Shown here piece after piece: positions 39,901-52,883 of a stretch of DNA of 64,000 nt (position 1 is the stretch's first letter; every line of letters begins with the position of its first letter). The notes beneath the pieces are model-generated. The model ran no database searches. It was not told where the DNA came from and saw only the letters and a program-made list of their open reading frames with translations. A program made the position numbers and the translations under genes. Origin of the DNA: Coffea arabica. Taxonomy: Eukaryota > Streptophyta > Magnoliopsida > Gentianales > Rubiaceae. The stretch lies in NCBI RefSeq assembly GCF_036785885.1, contig NC_092320.1, forward strand, positions 18,167,557 to 18,231,556, written 5' to 3'.

Positions 39901-42900
39901 TCACGGTGAAAAGATTTGAGAATACGCCATACATATAACTAAGAATTTTCTTGATGAAAAATAAAATTTAAAACATAAGCAACTAGTCCACGCAGAAAAG
40001 AAGCAGGAGTTTTTACGAAAAAAATGATTTATGCCCAAAAACTACTAGAAGTCTAGGATTTTACTAGAATATAGGAACATGAGCTATTCAGAAATTCTGT
40101 ATAAATTCATAAATCAGCTCTCAACAAATAAACATATTGCAAGCATAAGGAAGCTGTTAATACACCTTGATTCAAAGAGGAACTACTTAATTTAACTCAG
40201 ATCAGGATTCTTTGATTACATGGATATTTTAGTCTATTACCTTCAGTTAACTGTTAGAGATTCCTACCCCAATTTCTTCCTATAAGCTAGATTTAGATAG
40301 TAGAACCAAATATAACCATAACCGTGTACCAAGGTTCTTAAGAATTAACATGTCCAGCTACTGCCAATGGCCAACATACCTTTCATTTTGAAATGGAATA
40401 AACAAAAACATACCCAAAAAAATAAAAAATAAGGAATTAAAAAAAAAAAGGCCAGCACAACATTGGCAGATTTCAAGAGTCAAAAATTGAACTAAATGAA
40501 TCATAATAGAGAGCCCAAAATTGCCAACAACAAGTTCCAGCAGATCAAAATAGTTTCTTTCATTATAGGCACGCTTCACACTTCAGAAAAATCTAATTAT
40601 TGTCCAACTCGTTGTAAGCACTTAATTTAGTACATTACACAACGATATTGTGGTAAGAGTCAACTTTCCAAAAAATCACGAAAAAATGGCAAGCTCCAGA
40701 GAAATCAATAAGCCAACAGCTTACTATCAACAACATGAGTGGCAATTTAAACAGTTGAACTGCTAAAGCACCAGCTGGGAAGAATGGGGGGTTTTAGTTT
40801 TTCATAATATGGACACTACATAATGTAAAATGAAACATCCAACAACAGAGAAATCAACAAAGGCAGATAGCCTTTTACCACAAAAACAGTTTAGAACACA
40901 AAGGACAGTAAACATTTCTAAAAGTTAAGTCAAAAGTAGAAGAAAGTTGCAGTATTTTCTCAAGAGAAAAAGCAAACTACAAATAGAAAGATGAGCTAAC
41001 CATTTTATATCAACAACGCTAACATTCTAAAGACATTAATAGGCAAAAAGCAATACCTGCTTGACCTAGCATGAAGGGCAAGCTAGATTTCCCTTTTCTC
41101 CAGACTGTTAAACTAAGACTGCTCAAGGCCAGCAGAGGACCTCCAAAGAACACCCCAGTTATAAACGTTGCAGGGTTTCTGGAGAAAATGAAGCCAACAA
41201 GGCCCCCACATAAAACAAGTCCACCTGATCAAAGAAACTATCAATAAGCGTCATCTCCTAAATGATTTAAGCATTTCACACCTCCAGTTCATAATTAAAC
41301 AAGTACAAAGAACCTACACAACCCTCTTTTACAAAGAATCATTAACAGGATTTAACCAAGGTCAATATGTTAGTTAAAACAGTCTGTTATATTTAAAACA
41401 GCAGTTCGGAACACTAGCAGTAGAAACTATGAAACTTACCGCACCAAGATACGGAACAAATCTACCCTTCAAATTCATTTGCAGAAGCAGATAAGCTTAT
41501 GAACCACACAAAGAGCACTTGACATTGTAATTGAGACCAAATTTTCAGGTTATGATACCTAAAAATGTGCTCATTGAAACTATTCTCTTGCCTAATACAA
41601 ATTTGAACATCACATGTATAAACAAAACAAATCAGAACAGGTGGAGTTCACCATTGAAAAGATAAGCAAATACTGCATCAATCTGTGGCAAAATGTGGTT
41701 GACACCAATAGTCAACAATTTAAAGTTGAGAAAAATCCTAGCTATCCACATGGAAAGACCTAGTTTTTTCCATTAAATTCTTTCTTTTACATTCTCCAGT
41801 TTTATATACTCTTGTTTAATCCACTAACTGCTTTCTCTCTCAAACATGGCAATACATCCCCCTTGTTAGTGAATGAGATGTGCACATTTCTAGTAGACAT
41901 CATTCTATGAGAACCAAGCATGCGGAATTTTATTATTTATACTTGACATGATTGAGAGAAAAAGCAACCCTTAGTACTTACAATTTGTGGTGAATTAAGA
42001 GATATATTTGCAAAAGCTTCAATCTGTACAACAAGCTGAAGCTGCGCCATGACCAATTGACATGCTTTAACTTAGTTACAGCTCAAAAAAGTACTTGCAC
42101 TTTGTCACGACATTGCGATTTTAGTCTTTCAATTTTTATACACACTGATTAAAATAAGACACTTTACCATGAATAAAAACTTACCAAAAGGAATTCCTAG
42201 ACAAAAATCATGAATCTTGGCTGCCCTTATTTGTTGGGTTGCAATAGGTTCTTCTACAGGTTCGCTCTCCCCTTTAATAGCTACAGGTTCTTCAGCAGTA
42301 GAATCTACTATCAATGACCTTCCATTATGAGATTTTGGTGCACCGTCTGTGTAACTTAGAGCTGTCTTTATCCCTGAATTGGAAATGTCTGTGGCGCGTT
42401 CATCTTTGCTCATAACAACTAGAAACTGAATTACAGAAAATCTGAGATTGATATCATTTTCAAGCAGCCACATAAAAGAAAAATGAATTTTCAATCCACC
42501 TTTGCTGCCAAACATTCAACCATGACTTTCATGTATGTATTTAAGAAACATGATCCTCCAAAACAAATTCACCAAATCCAAAGCTACAAAAAATGATGCT
42601 AATTTACTAACACCAATTAGTCAGTGAGTGCAGCATGAAAGCGACCGGAACTCCATGAGAAATAACAAAAAAAGAAAGAAATGATCATGTAACACAAGGA
42701 TCCATAATACATCATGAGATACAAAAGTACTTAAATGCAGTCGGTAACTCAGAAAGTACAAGCACGAGAACAGCAGTAAAGTTCACATGATTGACGAACA
42801 ATCTCCTTCTCAAAGCATAGTTGCATGACAAATATTTGGCAACTAGTCAATATTCCTCCGAAGGAATAATCTTTACATGCTTGCACATGCTTGTTTTCAT

Positions 42901-44600
42901 TAGATGAGCAATATACCTAATGCACCTATCTTGAGGGTTTTCAAAGTGTTTTAACACATGTTCCAGAAGTTGGAAAATATGTTCATAAGATTGTAAGCAA
43001 GGCATTCAGTCATCATCATAGAAATGTCCAATGCACATGCAAGATTATCTGCAGAACCCCAAGGATTCACAGATGCAAAATCGGGTCAAGATCTTATCTT
43101 AATTCTCAGGTACTTGATATGATCAAAATGTTCCATGGTTTTGATCATATAACTTGAATCAAAATAAAAGTAACCAATATCATTGGGAGCACAAATGTGA
43201 ATAAACGGTTGTATTAAAAATTCACTAAATTAACCGTAACCCCTTGTCAGAGTCTAATCCCATTGCTCGCCCAGCATTTGGGTTTCAAGGGTTATTCTTT
43301 TGGTTGTTGCCACCCCATCCCCACAGCCTGTATTCACCTCAACATAAACCATAATGTCAAAACCATCTAACTATTTCTGCAAATCGTCAATTTCTTCCTA
43401 GATGGAAAAATGAATACAAACCACTCATGATGATGTCCTACCAATAATCAGTATAAATTTATTACTCCAGCATAGGGAAGGGACATAAAGCTACCATTTT
43501 TTTCAACTATCTCCGTTCTGGCATGCAAATTTCTCCCATTTGACCAATGTACTTCAAAAACGGGGACAAGACCAGAGGGGGGCTGGCGGCTAAGAATTTT
43601 TAAAAACTCATTTGCCCCCTTATATTAAAAGTTTTATTTGTATTATGAACTTAACGTTAAGAAATTATTCTGATCTTAAGTTCTTGCCCCCAAGCTTGAG
43701 AGTTTGGTATTCAGTAGAAATATTTTATACATTTTACTTTCGCCCCATAAAAGTTTCAAACACTTTGGTGTAAATGAAGCTAATCAATCCACACACTCTA
43801 GTGTTCAAGCTTGTCTGTCTATCTTAACGAGTTTCAAATTGTTTCAAATTTGACTTATTTATTCATCAAGCTGGAATTCAGATGAACTTTTATCAAGCCA
43901 GGCTTGAGTCGAGCTCATTTGACTTTTTTACATGTAAATTCCAAATTTATGCTAATCAAGCCAATCTCGAGCAGGATTTGAAATTTCACCAAATACAAAA
44001 TGTTATTCATGTTTGATTTGAGATCAAATGAGCTCTTAGTAATCCAAGCATGATTAGACAATCAAATAGTTTGGTTCGTCTTCCAGCCCTATTTGCAAGT
44101 ATAAAATTGATATTAAGTCCGTCTCCTCTAAATTTGTATATTTTCGCCCTCCAAATTGAAATCCTGGTTCCTTCGTTGTTTGAAATCAAGAATAAAAAAG
44201 GTGTCAAACGAATTAACACTATTGGAGCACAAAAAAATTGCAAAGAAATCAAATTACCAGTAACTATATATGATGATCCTCACTTCAACAGGAGGTAAAA
44301 ATCAGAGCTTTGGCAATATTTCATTTTTTTTTTCTTTAAATTCACTCCAGAAGGCTACCAGTCTACCACTCTAACAATGAAGCCATTATACAGAAGGGGA
44401 AAAAATTGGGTTTTTCTTTTTTTGTTTTTTAATTCAAGTACGAAAGCAAAAACACAAATTTCATTCAAAAAGGACGAAAAGGGAATTAGTGAACTTGCCT
44501 TGAACCGAAGGATGGGATTTGATCGGGTTTGAAAGCTGAGTTGCTGACCCCGACTAATGGAGGAGAAGGCTGGCAACTGAGAGATCGCCACCGATGCCAT
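36968..44600 (-). CDS. FAX1: Protein FATTY ACID EXPORT 1, chloroplastic (TMEM14 family)
   Basis: FAX1 sits in the inner envelope of plastids and exports free fatty acids made in the stroma, feeding ER lipid synthesis. Exons in transcript order: 44600-44499, 42425-42185, 41224-41057, 37366-37320, 37231-37191, 37058-36968. The joined CDS is 690 bp, 229 aa; Arabidopsis FAX1 is about the same length. Residues 1-34 are Ser-rich with basic residues, a typical transit peptide start (MASVAISQLPAFSSIS). Residues 35-105 are a variable acidic stretch. The TMEM14 domain starts at IHDFCLGIPFGG (about 104-116), with hydrophobic helices in GLVLCGGLVGFIFS, TFITGVFFGGPLLALSSLSL and the last exons (YAAISAAMLCFYAYVMI). 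It ends GGNPPPKKK plus a short tail, a pattern I recall from FAX1. Intron 1 appears to use a GC donor (AAG|GCAAGT); the others are GT-AG. The 3,690-bp intron 3 carries a tandem duplication. Confidence 0.9.
38408..39893. repeat. 743-bp direct tandem duplication inside FAX1 intron 3
   Basis: Units 38408-39150 and 39151-39893 are almost identical across their whole length, including an identical 60-codon open frame at 38453 and 39196. The only clear difference I saw is one A in a homopolymer (gaaaagaaaat versus gaaaagaaaaat) near the end. Each unit itself contains a smaller imperfect repeat built on 'attaaaaggccagtactttg'. The near identity implies a recent event, or an assembly artefact. The repeated open frame is a by-product, not a gene. 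Confidence 0.9.
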
Positions 44601-45960
44601 CCTTAACCTTTCCTTCCTTCCTTTTTTCCCCCTGATTGCTTCCTTTTTTTTTTTTTTTTGGCTTCTGGGTTTTTGCCTGTGGGATCTTAGTTCTTCCTGA
44701 GAGCAAAAAGGGGGTAAATTGACTTGGAATTCTGGAAGGTGCTGCTAACTGCTGAAAAAATGTGGTCGCTTTTTGACAGTCTGAACTTGAGCTGAATTTT
44801 TTTTTTTTGGTGGCAACGGCAGAATTTCTATAATTTAACGAAACCTAATTTGGAGAGGAGGGAGGAGTACTCGATGTAAGCAGAGACTTTATTTAAAAAG
44901 TCAATTAAACTGTTACAGTGGCAATTCACGAAAGGCAAGGGGTTGAACTTTGACTTTGAGCTCCCACCCCACCAAGAGAGACCAAGACTGAAGGTGACCA
45001 CCCGGCCAAAGGCCTAGCGGCTCTGAACTTGCAAGCAGTCAAATTCGAGTTACTATTGCTTTTTGCCCGCTTGATGTGTACATGATTATAATAATAAAGA
45101 AATGAATACTAATATTAATATTTTTGACATTCTATATAAATTCTTCATTGCTAAAAAACCTTAAATTCTTAAATTTTTTTGAACATAATAATTGTTATAT
45201 TGGTAGTTATAATGCTTAGGATTAATTTTGTTGAAAAGTAAATAGTTAAATTTAAATGCGTTCATTCAAGAGAATTAGAGGAAAGGGAATGAATTTGGTG
45301 ATATAAAAGGAGGAGGAGAGATCAAGAGAATACAAGTGACAAATAATTTTTACACAAAATTCCATTTCTCTCCCTTTACAATATTTTGTATGTATATATG
45401 CCCTAAAATGTTTATAATTAGTCACTAGATTTTCATAAAAACGATTCAATTGTTTGGATAGTAATTTTTCAAAAAATTTTAGAAAACTTGAAATACATTC
45501 TCCAACAAATTTTTTTTTTATCTCACATACATATTTCTATAAACAAAAAAGTCTTAATTAGTATACCATCTTAAAAAAAAAAAACAATTTTCAATGTATG
45601 TTATGCCTAAACATTATTAATGAAAATATTTTGTGCATGACTTATGGTAGATTGAGCAATTGTACCTAGATAAATTTTGACATAACATTGTTAAATGTAT
45701 TTTGTACCACTATTAAATTTTGTTATTACGGATAGTTTTCTGGGATTTTCCGAGAAATTTTTCCACAAATGATTGCTCATGAAGATTTAAAATCCACCAA
45801 TTAGATTAGGGTTTAGATCTTCTCCATTATTTTTTCTCTTCATTTATATATCCATTTTTTTATATTGATATAACTAAATTTTTTTCACAATAATCTGTTT
45901 GTTTTGATAATTTTATTTCCGCAAGTAAATCAACATATTTAAAAATCTAGCTCATTTGTG
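44601..45960. other. FAX1 promoter side and AT-rich spacer
   Basis: The first 100-300 bases should hold the FAX1 5'UTR and promoter (- strand), including poly-T/A tracts at 44642-44659 and 44799-44808. Beyond 45050 the DNA is very AT-rich, with a MITE-like 'tgtttggatagta' relic near 45450. No gene is supported. Confidence 0.4.
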
Positions 45961-46447
45961 AATATAACTATGGGATAATTTCACAAACCTCTTCTTAGGT
46001 TTCTCACAATTACAAAGAGCTCATCTTAGATTTTAAAAATAACATATACTCCCTTACTTTTATTGTTTAGTAACAACGTATGTTTAAGAACTTAGATTTT
46101 CTTTCAAAAATCCTAAATTTCCCTTTTGTACAAAACTAAGAAAGAAAAACATAATATACTCAATCATTTTCTTCCACACTTTGCATAAATCAAACATATT
46201 TAAAAATCAAGCTCGTTTGTGAATATAACTATGGGATAATTTCACAAACCTCTCCTGAGGTTTCTCACAATTACAAAGAGCTCCTCTCAGATTTTAAAAA
46301 TTATATATACTCTCCTACTTTTACAATTTAGTAACAATGTATGTTTAAGAACTTAGATTTTCTTTCCAAAACCCTAAATTGCCCTTTTGTGCAAAACTAA
46401 GAAAAAAAAACATAGTATACTCAATCATTTTCTTCCACATTTTGCAT
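45926..46447. repeat. 261-bp tandem duplication at the left end of a MULE-like element
   Basis: Two consecutive units, about 45926-46186 and 46187-46447, share the same order: 'acatatttaaaaatc', then 'tttgtgaatataactatggg', then 'ataatttcacaaacctc', 'aagaacttagattttctttc' and 'ttttcttccaca'. Scattered substitutions distinguish them, so the duplication is older than the one in FAX1. Each unit carries a copy of the element's left terminus together with the adjoining flank. Confidence 0.8.
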
Positions 46448-48170
46448 AAATCAACAAGCCAAATCCCTAATGACCATCCAAACATAAGTTCTAAAATCAA
46501 GTAGTCATCCAAAATATTCCAAATGGTATTATACAGTATCAATATTTGCCACGATAAAAAAAAACCACACAAAACCCCATTGCCAACCAATTTTATATTC
46601 ACAAATTAAATTCTCAAATACCTTTTCAATATAGACTAATTTGACCTAGAACCATCATTACAACTCTCCTATGCCCTTCAAAATATTAATATCTCAAACG
46701 TAAAGAATAAATTCTACCTCCAAAATAAAATCATAATAAAAAATTTCTAGTCCAATGAAAGAAATCATTATGTAATTATTGACATTTTATAAATTTTTTT
46801 TCGTAACAACAAACAAAATATGACAAATTCCATAGCGTTAGTTCTTTTTCCTATTTCAATAATCAATTTCATTATTTATTTCTCTATCACTGCGAGTTTC
46901 TTCATTTCCTTCTAGTTTGACAATAATCTACTTTCTTTGTATATTTTGTAATTTTAATTTGCTAATATCCACAAAACTAAAGATAATGAAAAGAGATTAT
47001 ATTAACTAGAAAATAGACAAGAGATGGAAAAATAAATTTTTTTAGGTTTTGTAAATTTATTGCCTTAAATTTAAAATTGTCTACTGAGTGGAGGACATTA
47101 TAGATATTTTATTATGGATAATTTTAGAAACCTCCCTTGAGGTTTTTTCTAATCACACCTAGTACCCCTAAAGTTTCTAAAATCACACTTAGCACCCTTA
47201 GAATAACAACTTTTGTAACATATCAACCCTTTTAGGTAAAAATTGTATTAAAAATGTATTTAGAAGAGCAAGTTGATTTTTGAAAACTAGAAGATGAAAA
47301 TAAAAACAAGTTGATTCTTTTTCAGCCTTTTTCATATTTCTTATGTAGGAAAAGGCAAGAAAAAAGAAAAAATATTTTATGTTCAATTATGTAAAAATAA
47401 AGTAACAAAAATGCCATAAAATTTGGGCACATTTTGGGCCTTTGTTTTGCGTATGCAACTGAAGATAGGTTTTGAGGTACTTAGATAATCTAAACATAGA
47501 AAATCTATCTTTTTTTTTTACTAAGATTTTATCTTGTTATCTAGTTTAATCATTAAGAGGTGAGGAAAAAATATGTTAAAATCATTCATTTGGTGATAAA
47601 AGGCTGGGATGTAGTTGAAATAATGATAAAATGCATATTAAATATACCTATAATGGTGTTCAATTATCAAAAACAAAATTTTTCAAAAATTGGTTAACAA
47701 ACAATATTCAAAAGTTTTTATTTCCTTTCTATCCAAAACTTTCGCACAAACCTTATAACAGTCATATGAATCAACAAAAATTATACAATTCAATAGTTAT
47801 TGTACTTATAACCCCCTCAATTTTTATGTAAATATTGCAGTTCTATTTGTTTTTATTTTCATCTTCTAAAATTCAAAAATCAACTTGCAAAAGGGCAAAC
47901 TTGAAAGAATATTATAGTATCTCTCCTAAATACATTTTTTAATATTAGTTTTACATAAAAGGGCTGACATGTTACAATGGTTGTCATTCCAAGGGCGCTA
48001 AGTGTGATTTCAGAAACTTGAGGGGTGTTAGGTGTGATTAGAAAAAACCTCAAGGGAGGTGTCTGAAATTATCCCATTTTATTATGTCAAGAGAAATAAG
48101 TATAATTTTTTAAACCCGAAGGAAGCCGAGTGAAATTATAAACTTCAAAGGAGGTTTCTGAAATTATCCC
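45972..48170. mobile_element. MULE-like non-autonomous element (outer), interrupted by a related element
   Basis: The left end 'gggataatttcacaaacctc' (45972, duplicated at 46233) and the right end, read inverted as 'gggataatttcagaaacctc' from 48170, form terminal inverted repeats. Flanking 9-mers 'tataactat' on the left (45963-45971 and again 46224-46232) and 'tgtaactat' on the right (48171-48179) differ by one base, fitting a 9-bp Mutator-type target duplication. The interior is AT-rich with no transposase. A second element of the same terminal type is inserted at 47115-48075. Confidence 0.65.
47115..48075. mobile_element. MULE-type MITE (inner) with about 135-bp inverted termini and perfect 9-bp target duplication
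   Basis: The left terminus from 47115 (tggataattttagaaacctc) is matched over about 135 bp by the inverted right terminus ending at 48075. Shared blocks include 'cctcccttgaggttttttc', 'taatcacaccta' and 'aaatcacacttagc'. The identical 9-mer 'attttatta' flanks both sides (47106-47114 and 48076-48084), which is diagnostic of Mutator-like transposition. The element is 961 bp with no transposase gene. It lies within the outer element at 45972-48170 and so is the younger insertion. Confidence 0.88.
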
Positions 48171-48361
48171 TGTAACTATTGTTGGTAGGCTGAGCAATGA
48201 CAGAGGGCAGGCGAAAGTAGAAGAAATCTTAATCCAGTGAGTGGCACTTTATGGTCTGAATTCATTTTGTGGATTTGTTGCTCGACTATGACTCAGTTCT
48301 TAGGTACATCAAAGCATCCGAGCGGTCTTAAAAAAAGCAATTTATTTTATTGCGAAGCTCG

Positions 48362-48387
48362 AAAAAAAAAAAAAAAAAAAAAAAAAA
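48362..48387. repeat. Poly-A tract (about 26 bases)
   Basis: Homopolymer in the spacer downstream of the NOSIP-type gene. It may mark the tail of an old retroposed sequence, but no matching target duplication was identified. Confidence 0.5.
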
Positions 48388-49132
48388 CCTCCTGGTTTAC
48401 AACGCGAAAGTATATTGCGATATATCTTTACGACAAATTAAAGGTGTGGAATAATTATATCTTGATCACAAATTAGGAGCGTGAGATTTATCAAATAAAA
48501 ATTCTAAAATTTTTATTTGTGTGTTTCATTCTCAGATTTCCTTTGTTGCTTTATATTGCCCCTATACATAAGGTGTGAAATCCATATCCTTGTTTAATCA
48601 ACTTACACCGTAATTAGGGTAGTCATAATCGCTTCGTATATCGTAATTATTCTCAAAATAGAAGGGAAACCTTGGAAAAATAGAAAATATAAACCAACCC
48701 TTGGACAAGAGTTGGAAAGCCTGCAACAAATATACATGAACTCAACACGCACAACTGCACTCTTTTAAGTTGGTGTTGCAGTCACAATGACTTGAATCAT
48801 CGTATTGCAGCAATGCAGGACAAAGACGTGTATGTTAAATCACTTCTATTTTCACCTAATCATATTCTATCCAAGTGTAAAAAACTGCCTCAATGTGTTG
48901 TGAGCAGTCGTACATCTAATGGCAGCTAAACAAAATTGCATAAGATGACGAAAGAGAAATATCTGAAGAAAAACATAGATGCTAGGCCTTGGGCCAGAAT
49001 ATCAACCAAACACTTTCAGGGAGTTACGACAGACATAACTGATCCAAAGAAATGTAAAGGTGATATATCAGGTAACAGCCAAATATACATGCAGCTTGGA
49101 CTTGCTTAACTGCCAAAAAAGAAAGGGAAAAA

Positions 49133-51896
49133 TCATGTCTTCATTGCGGGTCTTACCAGTCCCAAGCCACTTCCACTACCTAGATGCTTGAAATCCTTCG
49201 CTTCAAGGTGATCTCCATGGCCAGCAAAGCCTGTTCCTCCTTTTCCCAAATTGACCAAATTCCTCTCTTTACAAGGTTTGTTGCAAACCAGACAAACTTT
49301 GTCAACAGCCATAAACTTTTCTCCGCATTTCTTGCAAAACACATGCCCACAAGAATTCAGAGCCATTAGAGCAACGGTGTTTGTTAGGGTGACCTTGCAG
49401 CTAGGACAGATAAAGTTCTTATCAAGAGACTTTGATTTCTTCAATTCACTGGTATCCTCTGTGAAGTAAACTGGGAAGAGTGACTTCAACTTGAGTTTCT
49501 CCTTCCCCTCTGGACAAATCGTGCTCATAGATGGAGCTTCTACTTTAACTGGAGCGTTGGGTGTAGCAGAAGGGAGCCAAAAGGCTTTCATGGTACGGAG
49601 TGCTTCTTCTTCAAAAGACGTGGTCTTCACACTGTTAGCCCCATGGAAACCATTCTTGTCTCTATTGTAGTTCTTATCACTATATTGGGGTACTGCACCA
49701 TGGTTCTGTTGATCAAATGCATCAAGCTCTCTAGCCTTTTGCAGCATCAACCTCTCTTCCTCCTCTTCCTTGTCTTGCTTCTGCTGAGCAGAATGGGCTT
49801 CTAGCTTTCTGTAAGAAGGAAAAATATCATCAATTTGGATTCCAAAGACACTAATATCAATAAACAACCAAAACTAGAAAACATACAATTATATCCTACT
49901 ATAATATCTGAGAGTAGTTACTGAAAGTTGCAGTAAAGTGACTTCTAGTTTCTTAAAAATACTTTAGGTGATAACCAGCTGAAACATTTTTGTTTTAAGA
50001 CAGGTAAGCCAAACACGTGTGCAGCTCAAGTGCCGCACAATTGACTTGAATTCTGGAATTATGTATTTTAAAATAAAGCTCCCATACTCTTTTAACTTGC
50101 ACAAACCGTCGAGGCTATGAAACCACATGGTTACTAAGCTCTAAATCTCACTTTAATAGGCATCTAGATGCAAGCACCACAAAGATGCACCAAAACTCAA
50201 CATATTTGATAATGCAAATACTTTTTCTGTTATCGATTCCAACTCTTCTCCTCTCTCCAAATTCCAATAAGCATCTATGGCAACAATACAATACCCTCTT
50301 TATCTGGTATAGTACTAATTGTCTATGCCATCAAACAGGAACCAAACCAATTAATTTCTCTTTTTTTTTAAAATACTATTTACTTTGTTTTTAATTCTTT
50401 TCACACCTATGTTTAGCCTTTCAGTCACTGCACTCAACTCAACAGTCCATAAAGTGTTCCAAACTACAGCAAGAGAATATCAAGTACAGATTGACGGCCC
50501 TTGAACAAGAGGAACCCATCTTTCCAGAACAAAAGTAGATGCTTACTGGAATTTTTTTTTTTTTTTTTGGGGGAGGGGGGTGGGGGATATATCATGCATT
50601 AGTTGATACAGAGAATTGTTGTATTCTGGTGCATTACTATGCATGTGGCTCCAACAAAACCAAGTATTTTTCCTTTGACAAAGCATAAATGTAAGCGCAA
50701 TTATATGTGGCTTAAGTGTCGCTTAATTGACTTGAATTCCAAAGCCATTCATCTCAAAAAATATACAGGTAACTGTATTCTTTACATGTACACTTTAGCT
50801 CTCCCATACTTGCCCTACTCTGAAGGAACACCAAAAAGGATTTACCATCTTACTGCAAATTCCACTACACTAATATGGATATATGCAAGTGCTACATGAA
50901 CCAGAATAACAAGTAAAATATACAAAAAAAAAAAAAAAAAAAAGAAGCTTCTTCCAGTACATGATCTATACGTGCATAACCTGTATATTTAGAGTGCAGA
51001 GCAAAGAATCCGCCTAGTGACAATACAAGCAGAAATCTTTCCAATAACTAACTCAAAACTTAACAAAAGTATCCAAAAATTCTTCCTACTAATCACATAT
51101 AAGCAAGAACTGAACAAGAAATATAAGTCCATACTTCTTGCTATGGCCAATTGAGCTTTCTGTTTGCTGGTCTAATACTTGATTCAATTAGCAAAAAACA
51201 GACAAAATTGACTTTTCAATTACGAAATAATGTCTTAAAGGGATGATCGCTTTATGTAACATTTCAAAGTGTTTGACCTAGATTGAGCAAGTCCACCGAT
51301 AATATGGTACATTAGACATTCAGTCCTTACAGGATATACTTCATAAAAAACCAGTTGATGCATTATATGGGCTTTGAGTTGGACTACAACAATTAAACGA
51401 GTAATTCATGCCCACTTCACGAACATTAATATCAGCTAGCATGATTACACCTCTAATTTCACACCCATTTCCAACCCAACCAACAAAAAAAATCCCAAGA
51501 TACACGCAGTTTCAACACAAAGTCGGCAGCAACAACAAACAGAAACAGACGCGTCATTTCAACATCAATATGTACAAAAGGTAATCTTCAAAGAACAGCC
51601 ACATTACATGAGACGAATCAGTGAGACAATAACATCTCGAAAGGGAAAAATACTTACCTTTGGATGTCCTTTTTCTGAGACAAAAGGCATTCAAGAATGC
51701 ACTCTTTACAAAAAACATGACCTTTTTGACAGCACAAGGGGTCAATAAATGGCTTCAAACAAAGACAACAAGCATCAAACGGCTTGATAGAGTCCCTCCC
51801 AAGCCTCTCCTTTTGAGTTCCATAGCCAAGCTTTCGCTTCTCGTCGTATGTAAAGAAGGCAAGATCATTGTTGTTCTTCGAGTGTCTTTGCGGCAT
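49133..51896 (-). CDS. CSU1: NOSIP-type RING/U-box E3 ubiquitin ligase (CSU1 homologue)
   Basis: Exons are 51896-51658 and 49808-49133, with one 1,849-bp GT-AG intron splitting an Arg codon. CDS 915 bp, 304 aa, close to human NOSIP (about 300). The N-terminal zinc-finger half is at residues 41-70: FDACCLCLKPF, then Cys55/56, QKGHVFCKEC with His60, Cys63 and Cys66. A Glu/Gln/Lys-rich coiled-coil-like stretch follows at 81-107. The C-terminal RING-like domain runs 211-257 with Cys214, Cys217, Cys233, His235, Cys238, Cys241, Cys252 and Cys255. The tail is GSGSGLGLVRPAMKT. In Arabidopsis the single NOSIP-like gene encodes COP1 SUPPRESSOR 1, a RING ligase that controls COP1 levels in seedlings, so a nuclear light-signalling ligase is the best guess. 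The gene symbol is by homology only. A 5'UTR intron is listed separately, and RECA3 starts divergently about 2.7 kb away. Confidence 0.9.
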
Positions 51897-51910
51897 CTTC
51901 TAAACCCTAG

Positions 51911-52062
51911 CTGAATTAAGGAGAAATTTCGAAAACCCACACGGACAAAAACAATAATACAACGTAAGAAATACTTCTAAACCTCGTATTAGAAGCATTA
52001 AATTGACCACAAAATTGTTCAACTCAGACCACCCGGAGAATAAGGTGAGGGCGTGGATTTAC
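51911..52062 (-). other. Predicted 5'UTR intron of the NOSIP/CSU1-type gene
   Basis: On the - strand a donor ACGGTGAG|GTAAAT precedes 52062 and an acceptor CTTAATTCAG ends at 51911, leaving a 14-base untranslated piece (CTAGGGTTTAGAAG) before the ATG at 51896. The intron is 152 bp. The leader upstream, about 52063-52200, is less AT-rich, as in many plant housekeeping promoters. Confidence 0.6.
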
Positions 52063-52738
52063 CTCACCGTTGGCTGCCGGAAAATTTGAAAAGTTCTGCT
52101 GGGAAGTTAAGAGTCGGTGACCTTCAGATGTTAAGATGCAAATCTGGGATTCCTCCGTCTTCGGAAGCTAATCCTTAATGGATCCGAATTAGGAAATTAG
52201 GGAATGGAGCGAGGGCGTAGAATTTTAGTAGACCCGAGCTTCTTGGTAACGGGTCGGGTCCTACACTATTAAATTGAGTCCCACCCTATTTTGTTTGTTT
52301 TGAGCCTAGGCAGACTATGTCCAATGGGTCAAGGCCCAAAACCAGGTCGAGATCCTTTATTATTATTATTAAGAAAATGTTGTTTGCACTCTCATTTTTG
52401 TTAATCATACTTTTATTATTATTTTAATATTATAGTTTAAATTTATTTTAATCATACAATTTGCATTATTAGATTATATGATAAAAGTATAAAACAAATA
52501 ATAAGAGTACAAATAACAAAAAATGAAATGCAAATAGCATTTTCTATTATTATTATTATTATTTATTTTGCTATTTTCTTTTTGGATCTATCTAACGAGT
52601 GCTTACTAGACACTCGTTAAAATGGATTTCAGGTGTTCATATTTTGAAAAGTAATTAGGAAAGCATATAAATCAATATGGGGTAATAATTATTAGTATGC
52701 GAATTCATATGATAGGTTATATATGATTTAGGTATAGG

Positions 52739-52883
52739 TGTGTTTGGATTGAGAAGATTTGAAAAAAAATAATTTGCTTCACAAATTCCAATCACCTTTT
52801 TATCTCACAGACATCACATCACAAAAAGTGTTACAGTAATTATCTCAAATAAATCATCCAAATAAACTCCTATCCAAACAAAC
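52739..52883. mobile_element. MITE, 'tgtgtttggatt' terminal inverted repeat family
   Basis: It starts 'tgtgtttggattgaga' and ends 'ctcctatccaaacaaac'. The interior 'aatcacctttttatctcaca' is the family's 'gtgagataaaaaggtgatt' motif in the other orientation. About 145 bp, like the copy at 35033-35178. Confidence 0.6.
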
